A stretch of 64,000 nucleotides of DNA from Pomphorhynchus laevis. Taxonomy: Eukaryota; Acanthocephala; Palaeacanthocephala; Echinorhynchida; Pomphorhynchidae. The translations under genes were made by a program, and so were the position numbers. Below, piece by piece: positions 53,464 through 64,000 of this stretch. Each line of letters starts with the position of its first letter. Position 1 is the stretch's first letter. Below the pieces are notes generated by a model. The model ran no database searches, had not been told where the DNA came from, and saw nothing but the letters and a program-made list of their open reading frames with translations. The DNA is taken from positions 181,424-245,423 of the forward strand of contig WNNJ02000808.1 in assembly GCA_012934845.2 (NCBI GenBank), written 5' to 3'.

Positions 53464-55560
53464 GGTTAGTGCTAATATTTTCGATAAAGAGATAATCGAC
53501 CAGGATGATATACCATCGGTAAGGAAGCTCTCTAATCTTGTCACAATTAATATAATGGTAGCGCTACAGCGGGATATGATATACTTTTTAAGAGATTTTA
53601 TTGCCAAATTCGAAAACAGTTATTTTAAATTCAAAAAAATCTTTGCCGGGGTATTTCGTCTTACTTTCATATCCTCGAACGTCGCTAAAGATATATCAAC
53701 TACTTATCTACTGATCTCTTTGAATATGGCATTATTAATTTCAAGCCTATCTAGGCTACTGAAAATATTAAAAACATAATCCCGAGCTGTCTACTGATGA
53801 TATATTAGAATTTTCGCATACAAATGGAATGTCCGACGTTTGTTTCATAACGGGTCGCTCAGACCACCCTCTTTCTGTTGCATTTGATAATACAACAGAA
53901 GACGATGCGCTTATTCTGGTTTAATCTACTTGCAATCCATTCTTGAGTCGCAACCTCACATTCCGTTATATTTTAATATACAACCTGGCGTTCTCCACTG
54001 TACTAATTGCCAGATATAATGATACTGGAATTCAACCTTAAAAGCCCCCATAAGTGCCGGACATATGAGGAGAATAATCACGGAACAGAAACCTGTAACG
54101 GCCCCATGGTATGCTCTAAATACGGAAAGGACCATCCTACGTCGTCTTGAAAACGCACTTTCTTCAAGTCATACCTGGATCGTAAGAAGATATTATAATG
54201 AGTATAGATAGAAAACATCAGAAAATAGGATACAGCTAGGATAAATAGGATAAACGCACTTCTACGACAAATCCGGGAACAATAAAAATATCAAAGGGAA
54301 AATGGTCTATCAAGAATGAAGACAAGGGAGGTGATGATAACTCACTTATCGGCAAGGGTGAGGAAAGTGGTCCCTATGTTAGGGCTGGATGCGGGAAGGA
54401 TTATCTTCCCTCCTTTGGTCACAACTAGAGGGGCAGCTTCCTCACACAGATAACACTAATGCAATTACAAGTAGCCTTGAATGTTTCTCTGAACAATATT
54501 CAGTGGAATTCGGAGATACTTTTGCCTTTAGACTTTTAACTGGCCGCGATGCTGATCACATAGTCCTTCAGAAGACTATATCTATCCGATCACCACAGGA
54601 CATTAATCGATTTATACCTAAGCACATTACCGCCCACTTTAATCCGCGTATAACCCCACCCCACACCTCTTCATCTCAAGGTTTATAACCTTAGTTAAGA
54701 TCCATTTATGATCATCCCTCTAACTAAACTATTCTTGTTCTCTTATTTAGCGATAACACTATGTAACAACGGTAAACGCGTCAACATATCCAGGGGAGAT
54801 TCATCAGGACCTGAACTTCTAGATCGTATATTAGGTAGTGGCTATGAATTTTTATTAGGTGACTTTAATGACATGACTGGTCGTTGGATTAATGCAGCCC
54901 TCCGCAAAGCACGAAAAATAAACCACCGTGCTCAACCTTTCATTGTACAACATCACATTCTATACTCGACACACTACAGCTTCATAAGTGGCTGTTAAAG
55001 CCCATATGTTTTGAGCAGTTGCGCCAACAATTATCCACCTCCCACGACCTACTCCATTGGCGGTTAGTTGAGGATACGTTGCTGATGAGGTTTCACGTTG
55101 ATCCAAGCAGAGTGGCCATCTTCCAGACAACAGTCCGACTCTTCCATGTTGTAGGTAATAAAAATATGACTTGATTTAATTCCTAGCTCTTGTCGTTTGC
55201 TACCGCGATCCTTTCGAATACCTATAAAGGTCACATATTCAATCTCACTCCAGCAAAACTCAAGGTCCTAGCAAAACTTGTTACACCTTCCCAATCTCAT
55301 TGTTTCCATCAGAAGACTCTCTAAATGAGTATTGGAGTTCTAGATATAACCTCCAGATGAGTAAGGATAGGGCGATCATTGCTCGTCTTAACCCTTCTCA
55401 GTCTTCCTTTTGGAAGATATTAAAAGAGAGGTTTGTTTGCTGGAAGGAGAGGGTTTCGGGTTGGATAGGTAGTATAGGCCTTGATAAAGTTTAGGAGTAA
55501 TCACTATCTTTACATAACTATAAAGCCACTCAATCTTCCCAACCAATTCCACCTTTTGGA
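53464..55560 (+). mobile_element. LINE copy G (sister of D family), ORF1 to linker, decayed
   Basis: Begins with ORF1 residues (VSANIFDKEIIDQDDIPS, then VALQRDMIYFLRDFIAKFEN at 53555). ORF2 endonuclease remnants follow at 54480-55010 (FRLLTGRDADHIVLQKTISI with the QE glutamate changed to K, YEFLLGDFNDMTGRW). The linker is at 55250-55500 (NPSQSSFWKILKERFVCWKE, GWIGSIGLDKV). No zinc knuckles are recognisable at 53790-54390. It lies head to tail behind copy F. Many breaks; 3' part replaced by an unrelated element after about 55500. Confidence 0.7.
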
Positions 55561-55569
55561 TCGCCAATT

Positions 55570-56840
55570 GGCTCAGTAGAATCTGTAAGTGAGCATCTGG
55601 ATAGTTTTATCTCCAGATTAAAATTAGTCAGTTTGCGACTGACCAAACTCTCCAGGAAGGATGCTACTTTTCCTTTAAGAAACTGTCACAATATTCCTAA
55701 GCTTACGGATATTTTACGATCTGCTCCGTGTTTCTTAGCTGACTCCTCAAATACATACGATGAAACGTTGCGCGATACTTTTCAATCGGTCATCAACATG
55801 CTAGTGAACGATAGCGCACGGGAACAAACAATTCTTCCCGTGAAACATGGTGGAGTCGGCATTTGCACAGTTCGAGGCACTTCCCTCTCTGCGTAAATTT
55901 CCTCCCGAATGTCTACCAACAAACTCTTCTTTGCGATTTTAGGAGACCCTTCCTTCTCAATGGGAGAAACACATGAAGAACTGTTCGCTAAGGCAACTAA
56001 CAGCTGGTAGACTTTAACGTCGAGTAAATGCATTTGGAAAATCCATCCAAATACGATGGTCTCAATTAGTTTTTGAAAAACGTCAACGTGACATTCTATC
56101 GAGTTAGCTCTATTCTGAAAACCAAGCCGATATCTTAGCGTCTTGAACACCAAATTCCGGAGACTTCCTCAACGCTCTACCCGTTACCGCAGTGGAAACA
56201 AGAATGAGCGACCGTAGCTTCTCAATATCAATTGCATTGAAGCTCGGAATTTGTTTCCTTCAGCCCTATATTTGTAAATGCGACGTAACACCTACTGTTT
56301 CGGACGCACATTGCCTTGACTGCCCATACAACATATCTCGCCATAGCCGTCACAACGAGATAAACGGAATTATCCGCTTGGCTCTAGTGACAGCCGGTTT
56401 CCCAAGTCGGTTAGAACCAAGCGGTATTTGTCTAAATGATGGAAGGAGTCCCGACGTGTGCACGTTGGTTCCCTGGTCTGGAGGCAAGTGGCTAGTCTGG
56501 GATGCCAGTGTATGAACACCTTGGTCAAGACTTACTAACATATAGTCACACACAGCGCAGGCACTGCGACAGCCTTAGCTGAAGTTAAAAAACGAAAGAA
56601 ATATGCATGCCTGACGAAAGGACTTATGTTTTCGAACCAGTTGTAATAGAGTTCTAAGGTGCGATTGGCCCGTACACCACCAAATTTCTGTATGAACTTG
56701 GCAGGCGATTGAACATGAGTACCCACGATCGACGATCGGCGTCCTTTCTATTCCAAAAACTAAGTGTGGCAGTTCAACGAATCAACGCAGCATGGATCGA
56801 GGATAACGTACAAGATTGCGATCGAAAAATAAACTTCATC
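55570..56840 (+). pseudogene. Carboxy region of another LINE-like ORF2 with a nuclease-like end
   Basis: 55633-55896: KLSRKDATFPLRNCHNIPKL, ILPVKHGGVGICT. About 56030-56200: QIRWSQLVFEKRQRDI, FLNALPV. 56192-56515: MSDRSFSISIALKLGICFLQ, then HNEINGIIRLAL, LEPSGICLNDGRSPDVCTL, VPWSGGKWLVWDASV. About 56590-56840: KKRKKYACLTKGLMF, ELGRRLNMSTHDRRSASFLF, KLSVAVQRINAAWIED. This order (LP-GG-GI, SDR-F-I-ALRLG, DG-PD-TLVPW-GG-LVWD, LGRR, LFQ-LSVA-QR-N) is common in animal genomes downstream of RT domains. The D...WD pattern suggests a PD-(D/E)XK-type nuclease (inference). Several stops; RT core absent. Confidence 0.65.
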
Positions 56841-56935
56841 GATTTCCATTAAAACGTTTCTACTTAAATAGTGTTTAAATTAGAATATTTGTGTAATTTT
56901 GTATTAAGAAATACTTAACTATATCTAGCTGGTAT

Positions 56936-57833
56936 GCATGATGGTAATAATTTTTGCTAGTTACATATTGTATTTTTATATGCGTTCAGTGAAATATTTA
57001 CAGGAAAATGAGATGAAACATTGTGACATCAGCTACCATTGCTGTCCGGCACCCGAAAGAACAGATTCACAATTTATGTGAAGTCATCCCGGGGCTTTCA
57101 GATAAAGGCTGTAGATTAATTGTACTAATGAATGAGCGTGGTGCAAGTGCTTTTTTGTGCATGATATGTACAGTGCATTGTAGTCTTTCAAGTAGAAGTT
57201 ACAGTTTATCTCAAGACAAGTGAAGGACAAAATAATGATTCATTTGCCAACACTAAAAGATGTAACATACCATCAGCCAATTACTGTCACAAGTAGCAAG
57301 CCGCATTCAAAGCTTTCATGTTTTCAAGGCAATTTCAAGATTTCACAACTACTGAGAATAAAACATCTATTCAACGGGCATTTTAATTTTTTATTATGTA
57401 AGCAGGTAGTGTAGATAATGATCCAAATGAAGTTCATATGTAACTAATTGACCTGCAGTATGACGCATTTCTAGAAGATCCCCTCAGATCAGCCTCACTA
57501 CTAAACTTTTATGCCTCCTTCGAAGAAGAGAACTTTTCACACCGGAGGGAATGCTTCGAGAATTCTAGCACACTTTGGATATACTCATTTATGTGAACAA
57601 ACATTCTCAGTGATAAAGTTCAACAAATACAATCACATATATTTGGATTTATTATTTAACTCAAAATTTAGATATTTCGGATTTAAATTTAGCATTTTCA
57701 ATAAATTATATTTAACCCAAAGTTTCCTCAAGTGACCGAATGAATTAATGCGTAATTTTGTATGCATTAATCATTATCCACATGCATGTGCATGATGGCA
57801 ATAATTTTTGCTAGTTACATATTGTATTTTTAT
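56936..57833 (+). mobile_element. hAT transposase fragment between 44-bp direct repeats
   Basis: Pieces at 57023-57735: a segment with VIPGLSDKGCRLIVLMNERG, SKPHSKLSCFQGNFKI (about 57290), LIDLQYDAFLED...SASLLNFYASFEEENF (about 57440-57540), and after a frame change ILAHFGYTHLCEQTFSVIKF (57560). The last two blocks are the hAT dimerisation region of the GTF2IRD2/ZBED type (SLLNFYASL, FGSTYLCEQTFS). The N-terminal zinc finger and catalytic part are missing. The direct repeats (56936-56979 and 57790-57833, one mismatch) are far longer than the 8-bp hAT target duplication. Confidence 0.7.
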
Positions 57834-58214
57834 GTTGCATCTTAATGCGTATTTAAAGATTAGTTATAATGTATAATCAATATGGAATACAATAGATTAG
57901 GGAAGATATTTTAATATAGTTCTGTGAAATATTTGGAAGATATAAATGTTTAGATCTGATTGTTTACAACTGCAATTTGAACAATTGTTTAACTTTACGA
58001 TTTCCAGCCATTTGAAATTGATTTTAGGGCGATTAACTAAAAATTAACAAAATGTTTACCCAACTGATTGAATTTATATTTTACATGCCACATATCAATC
58101 ATAAAACTAAAATAAATAAAGCAATAGAGTTCTAAAGAATATGAGAAAAACATTGTAATTGTATGCTAGGAAGACTCTTGCAAGACAAACGCTTAAAAGT
58201 TTGCGAATTTTATA

Positions 58215-58330
58215 ATAACCGATGTAACCGATGTTTGCGATTCAGTTGCTCGAACTAAAATTCGTGCAAAGAAACCTCAGGTTTCTGAAGTTTTGACATA
58301 ATATTCAGTATTTTTTTAATTAACTGTTAA
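58215..58330 (+). repeat. Dispersed repeat with perfect AGAAACCT-C-AGGTTTCT stem
   Basis: GATTCAGTTGCTCGAACTAA, AATTCGTGCAAAGAAACCTC, the 8-pair palindrome, then TGAAGTTTTGACAT. It recurs at 60285-60390; shorter pieces (GAGATTCAGTTGCTC) lie at 60115 and 61080, all in the same orientation. Confidence 0.6.
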
Positions 58331-58746
58331 TTGTTAACAGTTAATTTTCCAGGATTTGTGTCTATTTTCCAAAGTGCTAAAATAGCTTAAATCTCTAATG
58401 ATCTAGTTTTCAACTCAAAAATGTATTAAATTTATATTTTATCGAATTATATTTTACATACCACAGATCAATTATAAAATTAAAATAAATAAAAGCAATA
58501 AAGACCAAAATCAATTTAAAGTAATAAAGAATAGGATTTTAGAAGCAGTGATTTGAAATTGATTTTGCCAATCAAAAATCAACTAAAAATCAACATAACG
58601 TTCACTTCATTAATTTAAAATTCAATAAAAATTGATAAAACAATACAATATTACTTTATTCAGCAATGCGGACTCTAATATAATGTCAATCGGGAAACAT
58701 TCCAAAAATTAATATTGAACAAGTGCTTACTAAAGTAATTAAGAAA

Positions 58747-58950
58747 TTAAATCAGCTAACTGAGTCTACGTATTTAATATAATTATAAAATAAACAAAAC
58801 ATAATAATGCTAAATCAAAATTTAATAATTAAATAATAAAATTAATAATTGTTTTTAGATTTTCTATAATTTAAATCAACTTAAAATAAAAAATTTAAAT
58901 TAAAAATAAACGTCATTTTTATGAATTGACTAATAAATAACAGTAATTAA
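58747..58950 (+). repeat. Dispersed AT-rich repeat shared with 28.3 and 28.8 kb
   Basis: Begins CAGCTAACTGAGTCTACGTA and ends TTTTTATGAATTGACTAATA, matching 28755-28960 over its whole length and 28278-28390 in part. Reverse CTCAGTTAGCTGAT boxes at 31125 and 31308 may be further remnants. Confidence 0.55.
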
Positions 58951-58964
58951 TAAAATTGACATAA

Positions 58965-59110
58965 TTCGAGTATGTAATTACTATATTATTAATTATATTT
59001 ATATAATTATTATATTATTATGTTATTATATTACTATGATATAATAGTATTATATCATGTAATTGTTATATTCTGTAGATTATGCCTTTCATCATGTGAT
59101 TACAAATAAA
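58965..59110 (+). repeat. Direct repeat of about 125-145 bp (pair with 59275-59400)
   Basis: ATATTATTATGTTATTATAT, ATATCATGTAATTGTTATAT, TCTGTAGATTATGCCTTTCA and TCATGTGATTA recur 310 bases downstream with few changes. The interval holds the palindrome at 59243-59280. Confidence 0.65.
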
Positions 59111-59242
59111 TGTGGATCAGTACACAAGCCAATTAAGTAGCATGATGATAAAAATAAGATTATCTATATTAATTATTAGATATTATCTAATAATTGATTA
59201 TATTAGTATAATATAATCAGTATAATAATCAGTATCTAATAA

Positions 59243-59280
59243 TACTGATTATCTTATCATGTGATAAGATAATCAGTATT
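59243..59280. repeat. Perfect palindrome, 18-bp arms
   Basis: ATACTGATTATCTTATCA pairs with its complement across a 2-base centre (TG). It lies between two direct repeats in very AT-rich DNA. Confidence 0.75.
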
Positions 59281-60769
59281 ATTATAATTAATATAATTAT
59301 TATATTATTATGTTATTATATTATTATGATATAATAATATTATATCATGTAATTATTATATTCTGTAGATTATGCCTTTTATCATGTGATTAAAAATTAA
59401 AAGTTAGCGCAATCACGTGAATGATAGATTTTCTCCAGATTTACAACGTACCAACAGCCATCCGAAATATGGAATGAAATGTAGTTAACTATAATGCAAG
59501 GAAAGCGTAAGTAGGAGGTAAACTTTGAACTTGTTTTTAATAATCATCTTGTGTCTCTTCGTAAATTATACAATTATAAATATTAATCTTCGTAAATTAT
59601 ATATTTATTAATAAGGATGAAATGTACAAGGATCAAAATGAACTGCTTACATGAAATGTGATACACTTGTGTTATGATAAAATAATATAAATTAATATAA
59701 CCGGCATTATCACACCATTTACAAAATCACTCTATTATGACGATAAGTGTTATTTGCCATTAAATGTTGATGCTGATGTAAGACTAATTTAAATTATAAA
59801 GATTCAATGAATGTAATTTATACAATCAACCAATCCACATAATTGTTATGAATCAAACAATCCAAATAATAGACACAACCGATTAAATGTTATTTGTATT
59901 TGAATTTTGACTTTATGTAAATATCTATTATATAAAATCTTATATAATTATTTATTATTTATAATTTATTTTATTTATCATTAATTAATTTATAAATAGT
60001 TTAAAATAAGTAAACTCAGCTAGCTGATATGATTATATATTAAGGAGAATATTTTAGATCTTTAACATTAATAAATATTAATAAATTAAATTATAAATTT
60101 ATATAACCAATGCTTGAGATTCAGTTGCTCGAATTATTAATATTGAACAAGTGTTTACTAACGTAATTAATAAAATTAATTCGAGTATGCAATTATCATT
60201 GAAAATAATTATTATTTATATTTCATAATTTAAATGTTGAAGTATAAAAGTTGATTTAAATGTTGATGTATAAATTTATATAATAATCGGTGTTTGAGAT
60301 TCAGTTGCTTGGATTAAAATTCGTGCAAAAAAACCTCAGGTTTCTGAAGTTTTAACATGATATTCAGGAATTTTAATTAACTGTTAATTGCTAAGTTACT
60401 TAATCATTAAAATTCTAAAGTAAATAATTATAGATTTGAACTATTTAGCACTTTAACCCAATTTACAGAGTTAGGCAATAAGTTGCTTTTAATCTTATTT
60501 AACTTTTATTATTAATAATTATTTATTTTATATCAACCAATTCAAAGTTAAATTTTTACTTTGTATAAATATAAATTATATATAACAGTAAATGGCTGAA
60601 TCACGTGAAAATGATCCCAGGAGTCGGTTTTATCAAACTTCCCACTTTATATATATTTCTATAATATATAATATATAATAATATATAATATACATAATAT
60701 TTAATATATATAATATATATAATGTATAATATTTCAAAAATATTCTAATCAATATAAAAAACTAAATAC

Positions 60770-60829
60770 TAAACATCCACGCAAGTGAACTGCCTTGACA
60801 GGCTGGCGTAAGGATCTCCGAAATGTCAA
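60770..60829 (+). repeat. 60-bp conserved block, copy 1
   Basis: AAACATCCACGCAAGTGAAC, TGCCTTGACAGGCTGGCGTA, AGGATCTCCGAAATGTCA. The second copy at 61438-61497 differs at one position. GCCT-TGAC-AGGC can form a short hairpin. The block is GC-rich for this region. Confidence 0.75.
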
Positions 60830-61437
60830 AAATATATATATATATTTCCAAACTCTGCTTCAATTAATACTTATTATATATAAAAGTCTTTGATGGACCC
60901 AGAGCGCCAGTTTTAAAAATATTCTAATCAATATATATAGCAGCTCATATGGATTTTAAATCAATAGTAGCCAGTTTAGGCTCCTGGACCACAGTTTCAA
61001 GCGATTTTTCGCACTACCAATATATATATTTATATATATTAATAAATTAAATTATAAATTTATATAATAATCGATGTTTGAGATTCAGTTGCTCAAAAAA
61101 AAATAATTTATTAATTTAATTTATTAATAAAATTAATTCGAGTATGCAATTACCCTTGAAAACAATTATTATTTATAGTGCATAATTAATTTAAATGTTG
61201 AAGGATTTAAATTGTGACGTTGTCTAGTAATCTCCAATTACCTATTGATATAATAGTTTTTTTACATTCCTGTATACGTAATAAAGTCTGTGTACTGCTT
61301 GTTAAGGGTTATTTTGAAGATCCGTATCTTCCTGTTTTGCGTTGGTAATAGCAAAAAAGAAATCGTTCATCTTTGTATTGTAAGACATGAAATGTCTGAG
61401 ATGAGTATGTTTTCTGAGTGACGGCTTTTCTACTGCA

Positions 61438-61497
61438 CTAAACATCCATGCAAGTGAACTGCCTTGACAGGCTGGCGTAAGGATCTCCGAAATGTCA
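61438..61497 (+). repeat. 60-bp conserved block, copy 2
   Basis: Near-perfect copy of 60770-60829, 0.67 kb downstream in the same orientation. It is followed by a short hairpin-like GAGAGCTGCTTCGAAGCAGCTTTTTCTC. Confidence 0.75.
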
Positions 61498-63253
61498 GCA
61501 AAAAGGATACAACTATTGAGAGCTGCTTCGAAGCAGCTTTTTCTCTATATGCGATCCTTGTCGTCGCATTGTAATTTGGAAAAGATGTTGTTATTGTTTT
61601 TTTTGTCGTAGAACACACCGGCATGTCAAACAGTGTTGATTTTTACGGCATTGCTCTCTCCCCTGCCTTACTGCTTGTTTAGTAATAATGGCGTTAACTT
61701 GTTTTGAGAGTTGCAAGTGTTCGCTGCGCCTAGTCACAAAGCAATACAAGACGAAAGAGAAAGAAGGAGCTTGAAGGAGTAAAAAGGAGTAAAAAATCTA
61801 AGAGCGAAATATAAGAGCAACATTTTTCAATACGTGACGTTTAATTACGCAATAAATAGCTGCACTACAGCCTGATATACACCAAATTTCCATTCTCACT
61901 TGCACTCTGAAAAAAGTATAGTACTGCGTCAAGAAGAATAAGAAATACGTATGCAACAAAACGAATTCTTGGAGTCAAGAAGACAAACTGCATTTCAGGT
62001 GATGTGCACATTTGTAACGCGTAATATATTCCAAAAGTTTGCTCTCTTTATATTTTTGCTGCATTTTTGTAAATACGTGTAAATTATATATATCAATAAA
62101 AATGCAACTATTTAACAGCCAGAAACCCTAAATTACTAGGACACAGTCCATTACCTCGTTTAAGCCAATGAATGCTCAAATTAATAGTTAATAACTTAAC
62201 ATAAATTGTCTCGTTCAAAATGTAAACCTTAATTAGCTTCACGTGATGCTTGATTTACCGATAATCCTCATTGTAGTTCACAATTGCAACGGAGGATTAC
62301 GCCCCAATCGAAAATCTCAACCGAGGCGTGAAAAAAACAATTTGGTAGTTTAATTAAAATTTGTGTTCTATTTTTTGTGATTGTAGTACATCCGACTTGG
62401 ACGTTATTAATTCGAAATTTGCCATTCGTGCGATGCTGTCAAATTTATGTTGTCAATGCAAATTGGCCAAATATAGTTGTTCGTAAATTCGGATATCATC
62501 ATGTAATTGGACTAAAATAATAGACTGCAATGATTTAAATAATAAATTTGAACGGTGGATAATTGTGCCGAATTTTACTTTTAAACAATTTAACTGCCAA
62601 TCTTTAAACTTCATTGTTATCCCTTATTGCTGCTGGGATTACAATATGTTAATTATTTATTGTTTTCCGGGAAATTACTTTATTTGCATAAAGTAATACA
62701 AATATATTAACGGCTTAACAATCGCATCGAAAAGTTAAGAAAATTGTTTAGCCTCTTGTTAGTATTAGCATTTCGTCAGCATCCTATTGAAGCATTTTTA
62801 GAATATTTTTTTTCAGAATATTCCCTGTTTCGAAAATGTACCGACAACATTTGGATGCTTTCAAGAGAATGATTAGATCATCTTTTCAAAGTAAAATCAA
62901 AGTGATAAACACATTTGATTTATCTTTTCAACTTGGTCGGGATTGTATTTATCCTTGTGCAGTTGGACAATAAATAAATAACTTATTTAATCTTAAACTA
63001 TATTATTACAGAGGCATTGAATATATTATTAAACTTTAATATATTATTAAACTTTAATAATATTAAAGTTAATAATATTTAACTATATTATTAATATTAT
63101 TGAATATTAGCTTAGGCAATTTGAATTCCTTAGTAATTCGAGTATTGAATGTATTCATATAAAATTGTTCACAACACAAGAAATATTATTTTTGTATAAT
63201 ATAAAAAAATATATATTTTAATATATTTTTGTTGTCAAAAATATATCAAAAAT

Positions 63254-63287
63254 AATGCTACTAACATCTAGGGATGTTAGTAGCATT
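63254..63287. repeat. Perfect inverted repeat, 15-bp arms
   Basis: AATGCTACTAACATC and GATGTTAGTAGCATT around TAGG. Stem and loop are both short, so it is not a typical microRNA precursor. Confidence 0.7.
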
Positions 63288-63591
63288 TATCGAAACATTT
63301 AATAAATATTCACTCTCCAATTCCTAATTAATCCAATATTATTACAAAAGTAAATCATCGCATTTAAGTAATTTTATAAAAATATAAAATATACGTCATG
63401 CAGGAAAATGTATAATACTAAAATTGCTTAAAAATTAAGTAAAAGTTGCTTAAAAAATTAAAATTGTGATATTTTATAATAATCAAATATAATTAATAAT
63501 TATTAAATAATGATTATTATTGGTTATTGTTTAGTAATAATATTTAATAATTATAAAAAATATTATTAAATAATAATTAATTTATAAATGT

Positions 63592-63792
63592 TTTTTAGTA
63601 TTCATATAAGCCCGACGCGAAAGAATGACGAATGCCGTTTCGTCATCACTATGACTCATCAGTGAGAGTTTCCTCTCACTGCTGGATGAAGAGGAGTTCC
63701 CTCTCACTGCTGGATCTTCTGCATGTAGTAGTGGGAGGGAACTGGCACTGATGAGTCATTCTTTCGCGTCGGGCTTATATGATTACTAAAAA
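63592..63792. mobile_element. 201-bp foldback element with 38-bp terminal inverted repeats
   Basis: 63592-63629 and 63755-63792 are complementary at 37 of 38 positions (ends TTTTTAGTA; inside TAAGCCCGACGCGAAAGAAT). The interior has repeats of CTCTCACTGCTGGAT and a 9-pair CAGTGAGAG/CTCTCACTG stem. On the minus strand the left arm continues with a hammerhead core (63627-63662). The right arm has the same CTGATGAGTCAT but lacks about 26 bases. No obvious target duplication. No protein-coding capacity. Confidence 0.7.
63627..63662 (-). ncRNA. Hammerhead ribozyme-like core
   Basis: Minus strand: CTGATGA, stem II GTCAT-AGTG-ATGAC (5 perfect pairs), GAAAC, stem III ACG-GCATT-CGT, then the cleavable GTC. 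All invariant core bases of a hammerhead (CUGANGA, GAAA, UH) are present with the right spacing. Stem I is not evident: the bases before CTGATGA (AACTCTCA) do not pair with those after GTC (ATTCTTTC). So either stem I is distant or formed in trans, or the motif is a remnant. Confidence 0.5.
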
Positions 63793-64000
63793 TTCACGCG
63801 GAATGGTATTATCATTTGAGAAATGTTTTTTATAAATGTTCGTATAATAAATGTATTTAGACGTTTATATTATTGATTATTTAATATTATTATGCGATGA
63901 GAAATAATGATAAAAAATTTACTCATAGAATTCAAGTAATTTTATTAAATTTAAATTATATAAAATTTTATATTTTATAAAATATTAATACAGATATTTA
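63793..64000. other. AT-rich end of window
   Basis: Nothing recognisable beyond A/T runs. Confidence 0.4.

Larger units (their letters stand above)
57834..63591. other. AT-rich intergenic DNA with duplicated blocks
   Basis: No convincing gene. Repeats and palindromes are listed separately. A 61.25-62.4 kb stretch is less AT-rich and holds only short frames, for instance 28 codons at 61688-61774 beginning MALTCFESCK, which I do not call a gene. Confidence 0.45.

Noticed and set aside
61430-61624. 64-residue minus-strand frame over the 60-bp repeat
   Set aside because: The repeat is conserved as DNA, but the frame has no counterpart in the other copy; treated as a shadow.
61688-61774. 28-codon frame beginning MALTCFESCK
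   Set aside because: Too short and without context to call a gene.

Overview
The window is animal nuclear DNA, AT-rich and gene-poor, and it is dominated by non-LTR retrotransposons. It reads as metazoan for three reasons: LINEs of the CR1/L2 and Jockey/I groups, a Penelope-like element, and a short homologue of TEX264, the one convincing host gene (49813-50394, +). An invertebrate seems likely, but the sequence does not identify the species. I saw no bacterial genes, operons, rRNA, tRNA or CRISPR array.

Layout. 1-12.9 kb is a nest of two LINE families. One is an L2-type family whose copies end in a conserved hairpin; the other is a CR1/L2-group family. They sit tail to tail and inside one another. 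A 0.67-kb insertion built of 361-bp tandem units lies inside one reverse-transcriptase gene and has a clean 17-bp target duplication. 15.9-26.3 kb holds three copies of a Jockey/I-group LINE with a zinc-knuckle ORF1: A on the minus strand, C on the minus strand, and B on the plus strand as a near-copy of the end of A. 26.3-36 kb is AT-rich and carries short dispersed repeats and a decayed Penelope-like element, flanked by repeat units related to the 361-bp units at 9.8 kb. 36.2-40 kb holds two more L2-type copies. 41-46.6 kb and 50.6-55.5 kb hold four copies (D-G) of another Jockey/I-group family; D is nearly intact. 55.6-57.8 kb holds the carboxy end of another LINE-like gene and a hAT transposase fragment. 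57.8-64 kb is AT-rich, with duplicated short repeats and perfect palindromes, and ends with a 201-bp foldback element.

How it fits together. The coding capacity is almost all retrotransposition machinery: zinc-knuckle ORF1 proteins, apurinic-type endonuclease, and reverse transcriptase. The least explained signals are RNA-like. The L2-type tails have a hairpin with compensatory base changes. The start of ORF1 in copies A and C has a long hairpin that also covaries. The repeat units at 9.8 and 30 kb share a covarying fold that holds both halves of a hammerhead core in permuted order. The foldback element at 63.6 kb carries a hammerhead core with good stems II and III, and a weaker core of this kind lies at 26.83 kb. 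Direct repeats flanking several LINE insertions are unusually long (47 and 73 bp).
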